The translations under genes and the position numbers were made by a program. A stretch of 64,000 nucleotides of DNA, from positions 1-64,000 of the forward strand of contig JBAVEN010000016.1 in NCBI GenBank assembly GCA_049587755.1, written 5' to 3'. Below the pieces are notes generated by a model, which ran no database searches, was not told the DNA's origin, and saw nothing but the letters and a program-made list of their open reading frames with translations. This document shows, piece by piece, positions 37,920-46,837 of this stretch. This DNA is from Bog-375 sp049587755 (GTDB taxonomy: Bacteria > Acidobacteriota > Terriglobia > Bryobacterales > Bryobacteraceae). Within the stretch, counting starts at the first letter, position 1. Each line of letters opens with the position of its first letter.

Positions 37920-39451
37920 ACCTCCTCTTGCTCGTTCTCCTGCTCCCGGCCGCCGGATTCCTGATCGCGATGGCGCTGCCGCGCTCCTCGCCGGCATCGA
38001 GCCGCTACTGGGCGCTGGCGATCTCGCTCGCCACCTTTGTCGCCTCGCTGGCCCTGCTCGGCTGGTTCGACCGCGCGCTCGCCGGCGATCAATTCACCAT
38101 CGATCTGCCCTGGATCGCATCGCCGGAGATCCGTTTCCACATCGCCGCCGATGGCATCAGCTTCTGGCTGGTGTTGCTCTCCACCTTCCTCACCCCCATC
38201 TGCGTGTTGATAAGTTGGCGCCACATCCAGAGCCGCGTCAAGGAATTCTTCGCTTTCCTGCTGCTGCTCGAATTTGGCCTGGTGGGTGTTTTCCTCGCCC
38301 AGGACCTGTTTTTGTTTTACGTGTTTTGGGAAGTCAGCCTCGTCCCCATGTATTTCCTGATCGGCATCTGGGGCCACGAGCGCCGCATTTACGCCGCGGT
38401 GAAATTCTTCCTCTACACCATGGCCGGCTCGGTGCTGATGCTGGTGGCGATCATTTATCTCTACAATCGCGCCGGCACCTTCGGCTACGCCGCCATCTTG
38501 GATCAACTTGCGAGTGGCCGCCTGGTCTTCAGCCCATTCGAGGAGATGCTGCTCTTCCTGGCCTTCTTCGTCGCCTTCGCCATCAAGGTGCCGCTGTTTC
38601 CGCTCCACACCTGGCTGCCGGACGCGCATGTCGAAGCCCCGGTCGCCGGTTCCGTCATGCTGGCCTCCGTCATGCTGAAGATGGGCACTTTCGGAATTCT
38701 GCACTACGCGCTGCCGCTGTTTCCCAGCGCCGCGCGGCGCTGCGCTCCGTGGATTGTGGTGCTGGCCATCATCGGCATCATCTACGGCGCGCTGGTCGCC
38801 ATGGTGCAGCCGAATTTGAAAAAGCTGGTGGCCTATTCCTCGGTCAGCCACCTCGGCTTCGTTGTGCTCGGCATCTTTTCTTTCACCCAACTGGGATTCG
38901 ATGGCGCGGTCTACCAGATGCTCAATCACGGCATCTCCACCGGCGCGCTGTTCGCGCTGGTCGGGCTGATGTATGAGCGCCGCCATTCGCTCGCCATCGA
39001 AGACTACGGCGGCGTCGCTACCGCCGCGCCGTGGCTTGCCAGCGCCTTCCTCGTCACCACGCTCGCCTCCATCGGCCTGCCCCTGCTGAACAACTTCGTC
39101 GGCGAATTCCTGGTGCTGCAGGGCGCCGCCCTGGCCAATTTCAAATGGGCCGTCTGGGCGGCGCTGGGCGTCATTCTCTCCGCTTGCTACATGCTCTGGA
39201 TGTACCAGCGCGTCTTTTACGGCGAGTTGACCGAGAAGGTGCGGTCGCTCATGCCCGACCTCAACCTGCGCGAGTGGGCCGTCGTAATTCCGATGATCGC
39301 CATGATGGTCTGGATGGGCGTCTATTCGAAAACGTTCCTCGACCCCGTCGGCAAGACCACCGCCCGCGTGCTCGAGCAAACCCAGGTCAATGTTCCTTAC
39401 CGGGTGGATCTTCGCATGCCTGCGCGCACGGAGGTGAGCCGTGCCCGCTAG
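37916..39451 (+). CDS. nuoM: NADH-quinone oxidoreductase subunit M
   Basis: Antiporter-like membrane subunit, 511 residues, about 14 helices. Recognised by FYVFWEVSLVPMYFLIGIWG with its conserved Glu, FPLHTWLPDAHVEAPVAGS and KLVAYSSVSHLGFVVLGI. Overlaps nuoL at its start and nuoN at its end. Confidence 0.95.
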
Positions 39452-40904
39452 CCCCATGTTCAATCCCGCCGACCTGATCCGCTTCCTGCCGGAGATCATC
39501 CTCACCGTGATGGGCACCTTGATGATGGTAATCGATCCGCTGCTCGGCCGCCGCGAGTCCAAACTCTACGGATCGCTCAGCCTGGCTACCCTGGTGGCCG
39601 CCATCGCCGCCGCCGTCTACGCTTACACCGAGCCCGGCCCGGCCTTCGGCGGCATGCTCATCGTGGATGGCTTCGCCACTTTTTTCCGCGTGCTGGTTTT
39701 CGGCGTCGGCATCCTCACCATCCTGCCTTCATTCAGTTTCCTCGCGTGCCAGCAGGCCGAAACCAGCGAGTTTCACGTTCTGTTGCTGTTCTCCATCGCC
39801 GGCCAATCGATCATGGCCGCGGCCAACGACCTCATCATCATCTTCATCGGCCTGGAGATCTCGTCCATCGCCAGTTACATCCTGGTTGGCTATCTTCGTG
39901 ACGATAAGCGTGCCAATGAAGCCGCCCTCAAGTATTTCCTGCTCGGATCGTTCGCCACCGGTTTCTTCCTCTACGGCGTGGCGCTGATCTATGGCGAAAC
40001 CGGCAGCATCAATCTCAGCGTAGTGCACTCGGTTGTCGTCGGTCCCGACGCCCCCTTGCCGGTCATGGTTGGCCTGGCGGCGGCGCTGATGTTCGTCGGG
40101 CTGGCCTTCAAGGTCTCCGCTTCCCCATTCCAGATCTGGGCGCCGGATGTGTATCAGGGCGCGCCCACGCCGGTCACCGCATTCCTTTCCACCGGTCCCA
40201 AAGCGGCTGCGTTCGCCATCTTCCTGCGCATCTTCATGACCGCGTTCGCGCCCATCGGCCATTCCTGGGGGCCACTGGTGTGGGCCTCCGCGCTGCTTTC
40301 CATGACCATCGGCAATTTCGCCGCGCTGCTGCAATCTAACGTCAAGCGGATGCTGGCCTACAGTTCCATCGCGCACGCCGGCTACGTGATGGTAGCGCTG
40401 GCGGCGCGCTCGGAAATCGGCACCGCCGCCGTCATGTTCTATCTCGCCGCTTACGCGTTCATGAACGTGGGTGCGTTCGCCGTGGTCAGCCACCTCTCCG
40501 GCAAGGGCGAGCAATATCAGAGCGTCGACGATTTCGCCGGCCTCGCCCAGAAACAGCCGTTCATCGCGGCCATGCTTTCCATTTTTCTGCTCTCGCTTAT
40601 CGGTGTGCCGCTCACCGGCGGGTTCTTCGGCAAGTTCTACATCTTCAAAGCCGCCTTGGAATCGCACCTGGTGTGGCTCACCGTGCTTGGCCTGCTCACC
40701 AGCGCCGTGGCCGCGTATTATTACCTGCGCCTTCTGGTGATGATGTATTTCCGCGAACCCGGCGACGCCGTGGCGAAGGTTGAGCCGCTCACGCCCGCGC
40801 TCTCCGCGGCCCTCATCCTGCCTGCCATCGGTACACTGTTTCTCGGCATCTTCCCTGGCTGGGTGCTGGATTTCGCGGGCCGTTCCGCCAGCTTGGTGAA
40901 GTGA
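39441..40904 (+). CDS. nuoN: NADH-quinone oxidoreductase subunit N
   Basis: Antiporter-like membrane subunit, 487 residues, last gene of the operon. Conserved parts are FIGLEISSIASYILVGYLRD, FQIWAPDVYQGAPTPVTAFL and KRMLAYSSIAHAGYVMVAL. Start GTG at 39441 has GGAGGTGA six bases upstream and overlaps the end of nuoM; an ATG at 39456 is a weaker alternative. No clear terminator is seen after it. Confidence 0.94.
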   Translation: MPASPMFNPADLIRFLPEIILTVMGTLMMVIDPLLGRRESKLYGSLSLATLVAAIAAAVYAYTEPGPAFGGMLIVDGFATFFRVLVFGVGILTILPSFSFLACQQAETSEFHVLLLFSIAGQSIMAAANDLIIIFIGLEISSIASYILVGYLRDDKRANEAALKYFLLGSFATGFFLYGVALIYGETGSINLSVVHSVVVGPDAPLPVMVGLAAALMFVGLAFKVSASPFQIWAPDVYQGAPTPVTAFLSTGPKAAAFAIFLRIFMTAFAPIGHSWGPLVWASALLSMTIGNFAALLQSNVKRMLAYSSIAHAGYVMVALAARSEIGTAAVMFYLAAYAFMNVGAFAVVSHLSGKGEQYQSVDDFAGLAQKQPFIAAMLSIFLLSLIGVPLTGGFFGKFYIFKAALESHLVWLTVLGLLTSAVAAYYYLRLLVMMYFREPGDAVAKVEPLTPALSAALILPAIGTLFLGIFPGWVLDFAGRSASLVK

Positions 40905-41088
40905 GGATCGGCTGACGAGGGTAGTGAAAGTGGCCTTTTGCTGATAAATGCCATAGCGATCGTGTTCGATGTGCGCCGCACAAAGCATACGGGGCGCTGT
41001 AGTGTTTTTTGGGCCCGTGGGGTCTTAGTAACATGAGCACAGTGACCATCCTGGAAATGCGATTCTCGCGACGTGAGGTCATGACACG

Positions 41089-42723
41089 TTGACCGATCGC
41101 GAAAAAGACTCGCTCGCCGCCCAGGTCTTGGCTGTCATCCGCGCTCGCTTCGACCCGCCCAGTCCCGCTGAAACCGAGGACATTCTGGAACGCGCCCGCC
41201 GCCGGGCCGAAGCGCCGCCTCCCGCGCCCGCGCCCGTTCCCGCGCCTTCCACGCCGCCCGGCCCCGCACCCGATATGCGCCGCGTTGACCGGTGGCTGTT
41301 CGCCGCTGGCGCCGTGCTGCTCGCCCTTTACTTCTACCGCCTGACGCGGGCTTCCCTCCATGTCTATTTCACGCCCGACGATCTGATGAACCTGTACCGT
41401 TCCTGGATTTTTTCCGCCGGCCATCTCTTCAAGGCCAACCTCCTGTTCTTCCTCAATTCCGATTTCGGACGCCCCATGGGCAGCGTGTGGTACCGTTTGA
41501 TTTTCGATTTCGCCGGCTTCCACCCTTTCTGGTTTCATGCTTCGAACCTCGCCATCCTGGCAGCCAACATCTGGCTGACGTACGCTGTGGCGCGCCGCCT
41601 CGCGGGATCGCGCGAGATCGCCGCCCTCACCGCCCTGGCGATGGCCTATCAGTATCGCCTCGGGTGGATCTACTTCGACACCGGATTTATCTTCGACGTC
41701 CTCTGTTATTTCTTCCTCTTCGCCGCCTTCGCGCTGTATCTGCGCGCGCGTTCGCAAGGTGCCGAGCTGCGGCGCTGGCAATGGGCGGCCCTTTTTGTCC
41801 TCTACATTTGTGCCTTGAATTCCAAGGAAATGGCGGTGATGCTGCCAGCGTTTCTGGGGTGCTATGAGCTGCTTTACCATCCGCCCCGCAATTGGCAGCT
41901 TGCATCGCTCTACCGTTGGCTGCTCCGCGAAGGCCGCGCCACGCTCCTCACCGGCGCTGTGGCCGTGCTCTTTGTCATTGGCAGATGGATAGGCCCTCAG
42001 TCGCTCGTTTCCAACCCCGCCTACCGGCCGTCCTTCAACTGGACTCAGTTCATGCTGACCAGCCGCCACTTCGCGGGAGACTTCCTGGGCGTGCCGGACT
42101 GGCCTTCTTGGGAAGTGCTTCTGCTCTGGACCGCTCTGGCCGCCATCGCCTGGGCCCTGCGGTCGCGCGTGTTGGGCTTCGCCTGGCTGTTCCTGATGCT
42201 CAGCCCGCTGCCCATCGCCTTCATCCTGCCGCGCGGAGCGGCCCAGTATTATGTGTGCCTGTTTGGCTGGATGCTTTTCGCCGCCGTCCTGCTGGTGAAG
42301 GTCGCATCGTTTTTTACGGGCGATGTCCGGCTTCCCGAATGGTGGTTGGCGCGTGTGCGCGGCGCGGCTCTGTTCGTCGTCTCCATGTTGATTCTCTATT
42401 CGGCTTACAAGCCCCTGGGCTACGGTATATTCAGCAGCGCATCCAAGGAGGCGCCGGAAAACCGCAACACCGTTGCCCAGCTTCATGCCGTCGCGCCCGC
42501 CATCCGCCATGGCAGCCGCCTTCTGTTCTTGAACGATCCTATCTGCCCGGACTGGTACAACCTGATCTTCATCGTGCAATTGAGCTACAACGATCCCAGC
42601 CTGCGCGTCTTCCGCGTCAAGGAAATGAAGCAGCCCCCGACCGCCCAGGAGATCGCTTCCTACGATTACGTCTTCGACTACCACGATGGCCGCTTCTTCG
42701 AGCTGAACCCCCCCGGCTCCTGA
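41089..42723 (+). CDS. Polytopic membrane protein, glycosyltransferase-39-like
   Basis: About 544 residues. A soluble, charged N-terminus (REKDSLAAQVLAVIRARFDP) and a Pro/Ala-rich linker (about 42-62) precede roughly ten membrane helices. The first periplasmic loop carries acidic residues (YFTPDDLMNLYRSW), as in dolichyl-phosphate-mannose-type (GT-C) transferases. The C-terminal 90 residues form a soluble tail. Substrate and donor are unknown, and a purely structural membrane role cannot be excluded. The start is uncertain: TTG at 41089 lies after a GAGG, and an ATG lies just before the first helix. Confidence 0.6.
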   Translation: MTDREKDSLAAQVLAVIRARFDPPSPAETEDILERARRRAEAPPPAPAPVPAPSTPPGPAPDMRRVDRWLFAAGAVLLALYFYRLTRASLHVYFTPDDLMNLYRSWIFSAGHLFKANLLFFLNSDFGRPMGSVWYRLIFDFAGFHPFWFHASNLAILAANIWLTYAVARRLAGSREIAALTALAMAYQYRLGWIYFDTGFIFDVLCYFFLFAAFALYLRARSQGAELRRWQWAALFVLYICALNSKEMAVMLPAFLGCYELLYHPPRNWQLASLYRWLLREGRATLLTGAVAVLFVIGRWIGPQSLVSNPAYRPSFNWTQFMLTSRHFAGDFLGVPDWPSWEVLLLWTALAAIAWALRSRVLGFAWLFLMLSPLPIAFILPRGAAQYYVCLFGWMLFAAVLLVKVASFFTGDVRLPEWWLARVRGAALFVVSMLILYSAYKPLGYGIFSSASKEAPENRNTVAQLHAVAPAIRHGSRLLFLNDPICPDWYNLIFIVQLSYNDPSLRVFRVKEMKQPPTAQEIASYDYVFDYHDGRFFELNPPGS

Positions 42724-42772
42724 CCCGTAGGGGCCGGCGCGGCCCGCGCGGCCGGAATCGGCCTGCTCTTGT

Positions 42773-42806
42773 GTAAGGCCGTAAGGACGTAATACGGTAT
42801 ACTGTA
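42773..42806 (+). promoter_or_regulatory. Promoter/operator region of the toxin-antitoxin pair
   Basis: Two 8 bp units, GTAAGGCC and GTAAGGAC, followed by a related GTAATACG, stand in tandem at 42773-42796. They run into TACGGTATACTGTA (42793-42806), a palindrome with one mismatched pair that contains a TATACT -10 element (42798-42803). This layout fits autoregulation by the antitoxin. Confidence 0.5.
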
Positions 42807-42818
42807 ATCGCGGATATC

Positions 42819-43043
42819 ATGATCAGCAAGATCACCAGTAAAGGCCAGGTTACGTTGCCGAAGAAGGTCCGCGACAAGCTCAAGGTTCGGCCCGGGGATT
42901 ACCTGGCCTACGACGTTGTCGGAAACACCGTGAGACTCCGCAAAGCGCAGCCGCTGGATCTCCCTTGGCTACGCGCGATTTCGCCTACGCTCGCGCCGGA
43001 GTGGGACTCGCCTTACGATCACGAGAATTTCGATGACCTGTGA
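42819..43043 (+). CDS. AbrB/MazE-type antitoxin
   Basis: A 74-residue protein. The swapped-hairpin DNA-binding motif is at the N-terminus (ITSKGQVTLPKKVRDKLKVRPG). The C-terminal half (LPWLRAISPTLAPEWDSPYD) is the acidic tail that would bind and neutralise the toxin. Its stop lies 11 bases inside the toxin gene, giving coupled expression. Confidence 0.88.
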   Translation: MISKITSKGQVTLPKKVRDKLKVRPGDYLAYDVVGNTVRLRKAQPLDLPWLRAISPTLAPEWDSPYDHENFDDL

Positions 43044-43368
43044 TGTTTTCGACGTCGTCGTGGTTCCGTTCCCGTTCACCGATTCAGCGGCCGCCGTCAA
43101 GCGCCCGGCCCTCGTGCTCAGCCGCCGGTCGTTCAACCGTCACGGGCACACAGTGCTGGCGATGATCACGGATTTGCGCAATGCGCCGTGGCCGCTCGAC
43201 ATCGAAATCGACGCTTCGGCCGCGGGCTTGAAAATGGCAAGCGTCGTGCGCATGAAGCTCTTCACCTTGGACAACCGTCTGCTTACCGGCAAAATCGGGC
43301 GTCTCAAGCCCGCGGACCGGTCCCCGATGATGGCAGCACTTACCGCACTGCTGCCAATAGCTGATTGA
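43033..43368 (+). CDS. PemK/MazF-family toxin (mRNA interferase)
   Basis: A 111-residue protein of the PemK/MazF fold. N-terminal FDVVVVPFPFTDS contains the loop residues of the family; KRPALVLSRRSFNRHG follows, then VVRMKLFTLDNRLL near the C-terminus. Known members cleave mRNA at short sequences; the specificity here is unknown. It overlaps the antitoxin gene by 11 bases. Confidence 0.87.
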   Translation: MTCDVFDVVVVPFPFTDSAAAVKRPALVLSRRSFNRHGHTVLAMITDLRNAPWPLDIEIDASAAGLKMASVVRMKLFTLDNRLLTGKIGRLKPADRSPMMAALTALLPIAD

Positions 43369-43483
43369 CCGCCGGTCGCCAATCAGGTAGGACAGACCAT
43401 CGGTTCTCGTGGTCTGTCACGCCCCGGCAAAGCGCGCTGCCTTGACGGACCGCACAGACCGATCGTCTGTGCTGCCCACGCCG

Positions 43484-45943
43484 CTATGCGCAATGCAGCG
43501 CCCGCGATGGCTCAATCCGCGTGGCGCGCAGCGCCGGGACGTAGCTGGCGGCCACCCCTACCAGCCCCAGCAGCAATGCCGCCGCGGCGAGCGTCGCCGG
43601 GTCCGTTGGGCTCACCTGGATCAACATGCCGTTTACCGCCCGCGCAGCCAAAACTGCCGCGGCCGCTCCCGCAGCCAGGCCCGGAAGCAATAGCTTCAGG
43701 CCCTCCCGCACCACCAGCCCGCGCACATCGCTCGGCTGCGCGCCCAGGGCCACCCGGATTCCCAACTCCTGCGTGCGTTGGCTCACCGCGTAGCTCATCA
43801 CCGAGTACAGCCCGATGGCCGCCAGCAGCACGCAAATCAGCCCCACCACGCTCATCAGCGTGGCCGCCACCGTTTGCGGATACAGCGAGGCCGTCGCCGC
43901 TTCCGCCAGCAGCTTGGTGCTGAATACCGCGTCCTGGTTGAGCGCCAGCGCTTCGCGCCGCAGCACCGGAGTCATCTGCATCGGATCGCCCGCCGTCCGC
44001 AGAAACACGGAGAAGTTCAGCCCCGGCCGGAACCACTGCCGGAACGGCAAGTAGAAGAACGGCAGCGGCGCCTCCGCCAGGCTGTGGTACTTGCTGTCTT
44101 TCACCAGCCCCACCACGATCGCCAGGTCGCGCTCCAGCTTCAGCTTGCGGCCGATCGGGTCGCGGCCGCGGAAGAAATGCCGCGCGAACGTCTCGTTGAC
44201 GATGATCCGCACCTCCGATGCATGCTCATCGTCGCGGTCGGTGAACTCGCGTCCCTCCAGCAGCGGAATCCGCATGAACTGGAAGTAGCCGGGAGGAATC
44301 GTCGCGCGGTGGATCAGCATCTGTTCGTTGGGTGCGGGCACGTAGCCCTCAATCTCCAGTTGATGCCACGGCGCCGACCCGACCGGCGATCCCAATGGCA
44401 CCACATCAGAGTACGTCACGCCCAATACGCCCGGCTCGGCTTCCAACCGCTCGCGCAACTTGCGGCAGAAGTCCCACTGCTGCTGGGCCGAGTAGCCTGC
44501 GTACGACAAGTAAAACTGCGACACGGAGACATTGTTCATGTCGAACCCTGGCCGGATGCCCACCGTGTTCCGGAAGCTGCGGTAGAAGAGCCCAGCACCC
44601 ACCAGCGCCACCATCGCCAGCGCCACCTGCGCCATCACCAGCATCCCGCGCAGCCGGTGCGAACGAGTCCCGGAGCCGCCGCTGCGTCCGCCTTCCTTGA
44701 GCGCCTCGTTCAGGTCCGCGCGAACGGAAAACAGTACCGGGGCCATGCCTGAGATCACCGTGGCGACTGCCGCGATCAGCACCGTGAAAGCAAGTGTGGG
44801 AAGATTCACTCCGCCGCCGAGGTCCAGCGGCACATCAATCCTCGGAGCCAGAAACAGCAGCGCTGGCCCTATCCACATCACCAGGATCACGCCCACCAGC
44901 GCTCCCGCCCCGGCCAGAATCAGCGTCTCGGTGAGCAACTGCCGCGCCAGCCGGCCCCGGCGCGCTCCCAGCGCCAGCCGGATGCCGAATTCCTTCTGAC
45001 GTGAAACCGCCCGCGCCAGCAACAGGTTGGCCACGTTGGCGCATACGATCAGCAGCAGCAGGGCACACACCGCCATCAGGATTCGCAAGGGCTTCAACAG
45101 CAGGCCCTGGAGGCCGAGGTGCCCCGCCCACACCGGCAGCACGGTGGCGTTCACACCTCTATTGGTACCCGGAAACCACGCAGCCAGACGCCGGGCCACG
45201 GCCGCCACCTCTGCCCGTGCCTGCTCGATCGTTACGCCCGGCTTCAGCCGGATGATGGTTGACGTCAAGTCACGGGTGGCGCGATAAGTTAGAGTCCCGT
45301 CCCCGGTTCCCATCTCCGGCGCCATCGTGATCGGCATCCACACATCGAACACCACGCCCACCAGGCTGCCGTGGAACTGGGGTGGCGCCACGCCTATAAT
45401 CGTCAAATCGTGCCGGTTCAGCCGGATGATTTTGCCCAGCACCTTCGGATCGGACTGATACCGGCTGCGCCACATGGCATAGCTGATCACCGCTACCGGA
45501 TATGCGCCCGCCTGGTCGCCCCCTTCGTCCGGGCGAAACGTGCGCCCCAGCACCGGCTTCACTTGCAGCACGTCGAAATAGTTGGCCGAGACCAGTTCCG
45601 CCCACGCGCGCCCGGTCCTGCCGTCCGCCCCGATGCTTAACGGTGTGAAACGCCCCAGCGCCACGCCGGAAACCAGCCGCAGGTTGTCGCGGTAGTCGCG
45701 GTAGTCCAGGTACGACGTGTTCACCAGGTGCTCGCCGGCGGGCGTCACCGTCTCGATCAGCGCCAGCCGGTCCGGATGCCCCACGCCGGGAAACGGATGC
45801 AGCAGCACGGAGTCGATCCAACTGAACACGGTCGCGTTGACTGCGATGCCCAAGGCGAGGGTGAGCACGGCCACCACTGTGAAGCCTGGGCTGCTTCGCA
45901 GCATCCGCAGGCCGAACCGAGTATCTTGCCAAAGGGCTCGCAT
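43484..45943 (-). CDS. ABC transporter permease of the ADOP (acidobacterial duplicated-orphan-permease) type
   Basis: About 819 residues from the ATG at 45943, which follows a GAGAGGGCGGT site (the frame is open to 45991). N-terminal segment MRALWQDTRFGLRMLRSSPG is the signature of this group. A MacB-type periplasmic core follows, then two FtsX-like blocks with four helices each: LLLIVCANVANLLLARAVSR in the first and MSVVGLICVLLAAIGLYSVM in the second. No ATPase gene is adjacent, as usual for this group. It probably exports or mechanically signals across the envelope; the substrate is unknown. Confidence 0.88.
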   Translation of the reverse strand: MRALWQDTRFGLRMLRSSPGFTVVAVLTLALGIAVNATVFSWIDSVLLHPFPGVGHPDRLALIETVTPAGEHLVNTSYLDYRDYRDNLRLVSGVALGRFTPLSIGADGRTGRAWAELVSANYFDVLQVKPVLGRTFRPDEGGDQAGAYPVAVISYAMWRSRYQSDPKVLGKIIRLNRHDLTIIGVAPPQFHGSLVGVVFDVWMPITMAPEMGTGDGTLTYRATRDLTSTIIRLKPGVTIEQARAEVAAVARRLAAWFPGTNRGVNATVLPVWAGHLGLQGLLLKPLRILMAVCALLLLIVCANVANLLLARAVSRQKEFGIRLALGARRGRLARQLLTETLILAGAGALVGVILVMWIGPALLFLAPRIDVPLDLGGGVNLPTLAFTVLIAAVATVISGMAPVLFSVRADLNEALKEGGRSGGSGTRSHRLRGMLVMAQVALAMVALVGAGLFYRSFRNTVGIRPGFDMNNVSVSQFYLSYAGYSAQQQWDFCRKLRERLEAEPGVLGVTYSDVVPLGSPVGSAPWHQLEIEGYVPAPNEQMLIHRATIPPGYFQFMRIPLLEGREFTDRDDEHASEVRIIVNETFARHFFRGRDPIGRKLKLERDLAIVVGLVKDSKYHSLAEAPLPFFYLPFRQWFRPGLNFSVFLRTAGDPMQMTPVLRREALALNQDAVFSTKLLAEAATASLYPQTVAATLMSVVGLICVLLAAIGLYSVMSYAVSQRTQELGIRVALGAQPSDVRGLVVREGLKLLLPGLAAGAAAAVLAARAVNGMLIQVSPTDPATLAAAALLLGLVGVAASYVPALRATRIEPSRALHCA

Positions 45944-46078
45944 ACCGCCCTCTCGAACCGCAATTTCCGGCCCGCGCCTAAGTTGTTGCATCCACAGAAC
46001 ATGTCGCCCGTCGCCTGTAGCACTTCCGGAACTGATTGTCCGAAATCGGTCATCCGGCCCGCGGCCCGCCGAGCCGCC

Positions 46079-46801
46079 TCAAACCGTCGCCGGAGTCTCG
46101 CTCGTGCGTATCACTGCCGGCAGCCCCAGCCGCCGCCGGCATTCATCCAGCATCGATGCCGTGCGCGTGGCGCCGGAGCGCGTTACGCCCACCGCGCGCA
46201 CCGCCAGCAGCGCGTCCAGATCGCGAATGCCGCCGGCCGACTTCACCTGCACCCGCGGCGCAGCATGGTTCCGCATCAGCACCAGGTCTTCGATGGTGGC
46301 GCCCCCGCTACCGTAGCCTGTGGATGTCTTCACCCAGTCCGCATCCAACTCGCTCGAAACTTCACACAGCCGGATTTTCTGCGCGTCGTTCAGATAGCAA
46401 TTCTCGAAGATCACCTTCACTTTTTGCCCGGCGGCGTGGGTCACCGCGATCACCGCCGCCAGATCGTCGTGGACGTATCTCCAGTCGCCGCTCAGCACCG
46501 CGCTGATATTCACCACCATGTCCAGTTCCTGCCCGCCGTCGGCCAGCGCCCGCTCCGCCTCGGCCACTTTGACGGCCGTGGTGTGGCAGCCGTGTGGGAA
46601 GCCGATGGTGGTGCTGGTTTTCACTTGGCTCCCCGCCAGCATCTGCGAGCAGCGGCCGAGGTAATAGGGGAGAATGCAGACGCTGGCCACGTCATAGTCC
46701 AGCGCCAGCCGGCAGCCGCGTTCCAGCTCCACCGCCGTCAGCGTCGGGTTCAGCAGTGAATGATCGATCATCTTGGCGATGTCTTCGTAGGTGTAGTCCA
46801 T
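46079..46801 (-). CDS. deoC: Deoxyribose-phosphate aldolase
   Basis: Splits 2-deoxyribose 5-phosphate into glyceraldehyde 3-phosphate and acetaldehyde. The protein has 240 residues and a TIM-barrel pattern. Seen are IDHSLLNPTLTAVELERGC at the start, VVNISAVLSGDWRYV, VKVIFENCYLND, and the Schiff-base lysine in ADWVKTSTGYGSGGATIED. Start ATG at 46801 follows GAGAGCCGAGGG. It stands between the permease and a TPR gene on the same strand, without close coupling. Confidence 0.95.
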   Translation of the reverse strand: MDYTYEDIAKMIDHSLLNPTLTAVELERGCRLALDYDVASVCILPYYLGRCSQMLAGSQVKTSTTIGFPHGCHTTAVKVAEAERALADGGQELDMVVNISAVLSGDWRYVHDDLAAVIAVTHAAGQKVKVIFENCYLNDAQKIRLCEVSSELDADWVKTSTGYGSGGATIEDLVLMRNHAAPRVQVKSAGGIRDLDALLAVRAVGVTRSGATRTASMLDECRRRLGLPAVIRTSETPATV

Positions 46802-46837
46802 CCCTCGGCTCTCCTCTTGCCGCGCGCGCCGCCGCTC

